Below, one piece after another: positions 62,516-64,000 of a stretch of DNA of 64,000 bases; position 1 is the first letter of the stretch; every line of letters starts with the position of its first letter. The position numbers were made by a program, and so were the translations under genes. The DNA lies in the NCBI RefSeq assembly GCF_900106995.1, contig NZ_FNOK01000048.1:1-64000 (forward strand). The letters run 5' to 3'. The notes below the pieces were generated by a model, which saw nothing but the letters and a program-made list of their open reading frames with translations, was not told the DNA's origin and searched no databases. The stretch is from Saccharopolyspora shandongensis (lineage in GTDB: Bacteria; Actinomycetota; Actinomycetes; Mycobacteriales; Pseudonocardiaceae).

Positions 62516-64000
62516 TCAGGCGAACCGGCGCCGGAGGAGGTCCTTGCGGATCTTCCCGGTGGAGTTGCGGGGGATCTCGTCGATCACGAGGAGCGACCGC
62601 GGGATCTTGTACTTGGCCAGCCGGGGCGCGAGGAACTCGACGAGCCGGGCGTGGTCGAGCTCGTGGCCGTCCTCCAGCGCGACCGCGGCGCAGCCCACCT
62701 CGCCCCACTTCTCGTGCGGCACGCCGAAGACCGCACAACCGGCGACTCCCGGCATTTCGAGGATCGCCGCCTCGACCTCGGCCGGGTAGATGTTCTCGCC
62801 GCCGGAGATGATCAGGTCCTTGAGGCGGTCCACGACGGCGACGAACCCGTCGGCGTCGGCGACGCCGATGTCGCCGGAGCGCAGCCACCGCCCGTCGGTG
62901 AAGGTGTCGGCGGTGGCGTCCGGCCGGTTCCAGTACCCGAGCATGACGTTCGGGCCGCAGATCTGGATCTCGCCGCGCTCGCCGGGCGCCACCTCGCGGC
63001 CGTCTGCATCGACGATCCGGACATCGGTGAAGAAGTGCGGAACACCCGCCGTGCCGAGCTTCCGCTCGACTTCGTCCGGGGTGAGGATCAGCGCGCCCGG
63101 GCCGGTCTCGGTCAGGCCGTAGCCTTGGCAGATCTTGATCCCGCGCTCGGTGTAGGTGCGCAGGGTGCGCGGCGGGACGGGGGCCGCGGCGACGATCACC
63201 CGCCGGATCGCGCTCAGATCGGTCGTCTCCCAATCGGGATGGGTGCTGAGCGCGTCGAACATCGTCGGCACGCCGAAGGTGTAGGTGATGCGTTCGCGTT
63301 CGAGTACCCGGAGGATCCGGCCCGGCTCGAAGCCCTCCTCGATCACCACGTTGCCGCCCTTGAGCAGGGTCGGCAAGGCGACGACGTCCAGGGCTGCGGT
63401 GTGGAACAGCGGCGCGCACACCAGCGCCGTTTCGTGGCTGTCCAGGTCGAGGTCGATGACGGCGTTCATCACGGAGAACACGATGTTGCCGTGGGTGAGG
63501 ACCACGCCCTTGGGGCGGCCGGTGGTGCCGGAGGTGTACATGATGAAGCACGGGTCGTCGTGGGAGACCGGCTCGTCGATGCGGGACGGGTCGGCGGCCG
63601 TGATCAGCTCCTCGTAGCCGGGGGCGTCCGGGCCGGGGCCGTCGAGCACGACCCGGGCCGCGTCGCCGGCGGCCGACCGCGCGATCTCGCCGAGTTCCCG
63701 GGAATGGACGAGCACGGCGGCGCCCGAATCACGCATCACGTAGTCCACTTCGGGCGCGGTCAGCCGGGCGTTGAGCGGCACGAAGATCGCGCCGATCAGG
63801 CCGGAGGCGAACAGCGTCTCGAGGTAGGCGGGGTGGTTCGTGCTCAACAGCGCGACCCGGTCACCGCGGCCGACCCCGAGCGAGCGCAGTGCGTGCGCCA
63901 GGCGGGTGACCCGGTCGTCGAGTTCGCGGTAGGTCGTGGCGCGCCCGCGGAAGGTGATCGCGGTCTTGCCGGAGGAGAGGCGGGCGCGGCGCTGCGGCCA
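62516..64000 (-). CDS. Acyl-CoA synthetase, N-terminus beyond right edge
   Basis: 494 codons lie in the window and the frame continues to base 64000, where about the first 20 residues are missing. IMYTSGTTGRPKGVVLTHGN is the P-loop, FGVPTMFDALSTHP, CQGYGLTETGPGALILTP and WLRSGDIGVADADGF follow, and the activating Lys is in NSTGKIRKDLL. It has the length of fatty-acid or aromatic-acid CoA ligases. It is coupled to the MHS transporter downstream. Confidence 0.94.
   Translation of the reverse strand, partial: WPQRRARLSSGKTAITFRGRATTYRELDDRVTRLAHALRSLGVGRGDRVALLSTNHPAYLETLFASGLIGAIFVPLNARLTAPEVDYVMRDSGAAVLVHSRELGEIARSAAGDAARVVLDGPGPDAPGYEELITAADPSRIDEPVSHDDPCFIMYTSGTTGRPKGVVLTHGNIVFSVMNAVIDLDLDSHETALVCAPLFHTAALDVVALPTLLKGGNVVIEEGFEPGRILRVLERERITYTFGVPTMFDALSTHPDWETTDLSAIRRVIVAAAPVPPRTLRTYTERGIKICQGYGLTETGPGALILTPDEVERKLGTAGVPHFFTDVRIVDADGREVAPGERGEIQICGPNVMLGYWNRPDATADTFTDGRWLRSGDIGVADADGFVAVVDRLKDLIISGGENIYPAEVEAAILEMPGVAGCAVFGVPHEKWGEVGCAAVALEDGHELDHARLVEFLAPRLAKYKIPRSLLVIDEIPRNSTGKIRKDLLRRRFA

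Noticed and set aside
1-64000. CRISPR array or tRNA/rRNA genes
   Set aside because: No regularly spaced repeats of suitable length and no recognisable rRNA or tRNA stretch were seen by eye on either strand.

Overview
The window reads as a high-GC actinomycete chromosome. GTG and TTG starts are frequent, stops are mostly TGA, and there are WhiJ-type HTH/DUF397 genes, a LAL-type LuxR regulator, a large modular PKS and an IdeR/DmdR-like iron box. The gene families fit Pseudonocardiaceae (Saccharopolyspora or Amycolatopsis type), but that is an inference from style; no rRNA or other phylogenetic marker is present. I saw no tRNA, rRNA or CRISPR array.

Layout. 1-8019: start of a type I PKS (minus strand), with a decarboxylating KSQ loading module and a fully reducing first extension module that runs off the left edge. 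8076-11433: a secreted protein, a quinone oxidoreductase, an internally deleted acyl-CoA carboxyltransferase relic and a type II thioesterase that probably serves the PKS. 11860-15531: iron box, siderophore ABC importer (binding lipoprotein plus two permeases), then two decayed gene fragments facing each other. 15642-21188: an FtsX/MacB-like ABC exporter divergent from an OmpR-type two-component system, with phased CCTGAA repeats between them. 21291-23495: ArsR/SRPBCC/reductase operon and a LexA-like repressor. 23616-26429: pqqA-pqqD-pqqE-MFS, an unusual PQQ-type RiPP locus without pqqB or pqqC in the window, with a TetR gene divergent from it. 27384-30198: cysteine leader peptide with metY-metX.

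30235-38952: mixed accessory region with a TniB relic, DinB-like protein, LAL regulator, secreted subtilase, DUF397 module, antibiotic kinase, a truncated ECF sigma gene and an IS110 relic. 38952-43477: P450-ferredoxin-maleylacetate-reductase-like operon with MarR and AraC regulators. 43606-51376: a seven-gene plus-strand catabolic operon: two TauD-like proteins, a quinone reductase, a BKACE enzyme, an MFS transporter, an alpha/beta hydrolase and an acyl-CoA ligase. 51257-54842: a 3.47-kb segment bounded by two identical 116-bp copies of the ligase gene's 3' end, carrying a kinase, a small Cys-rich protein, an XRE regulator and a SLOG-like protein. 55039-60695: proline or hydroxyproline peptide catabolism operon (amidohydrolase, MHS transporter, Xaa-Pro aminopeptidase, racemase/epimerase). 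61144-64000: MHS transporter and an acyl-CoA synthetase cut by the right edge.

Most promising for new biology: the pqqA-D-E-MFS locus with a duplicated leader segment in its precursor; the repeat-bounded insertion behind the acyl-CoA ligase gene; and the BKACE operon, one of whose two TauD proteins has lost the HxD iron-binding motif.
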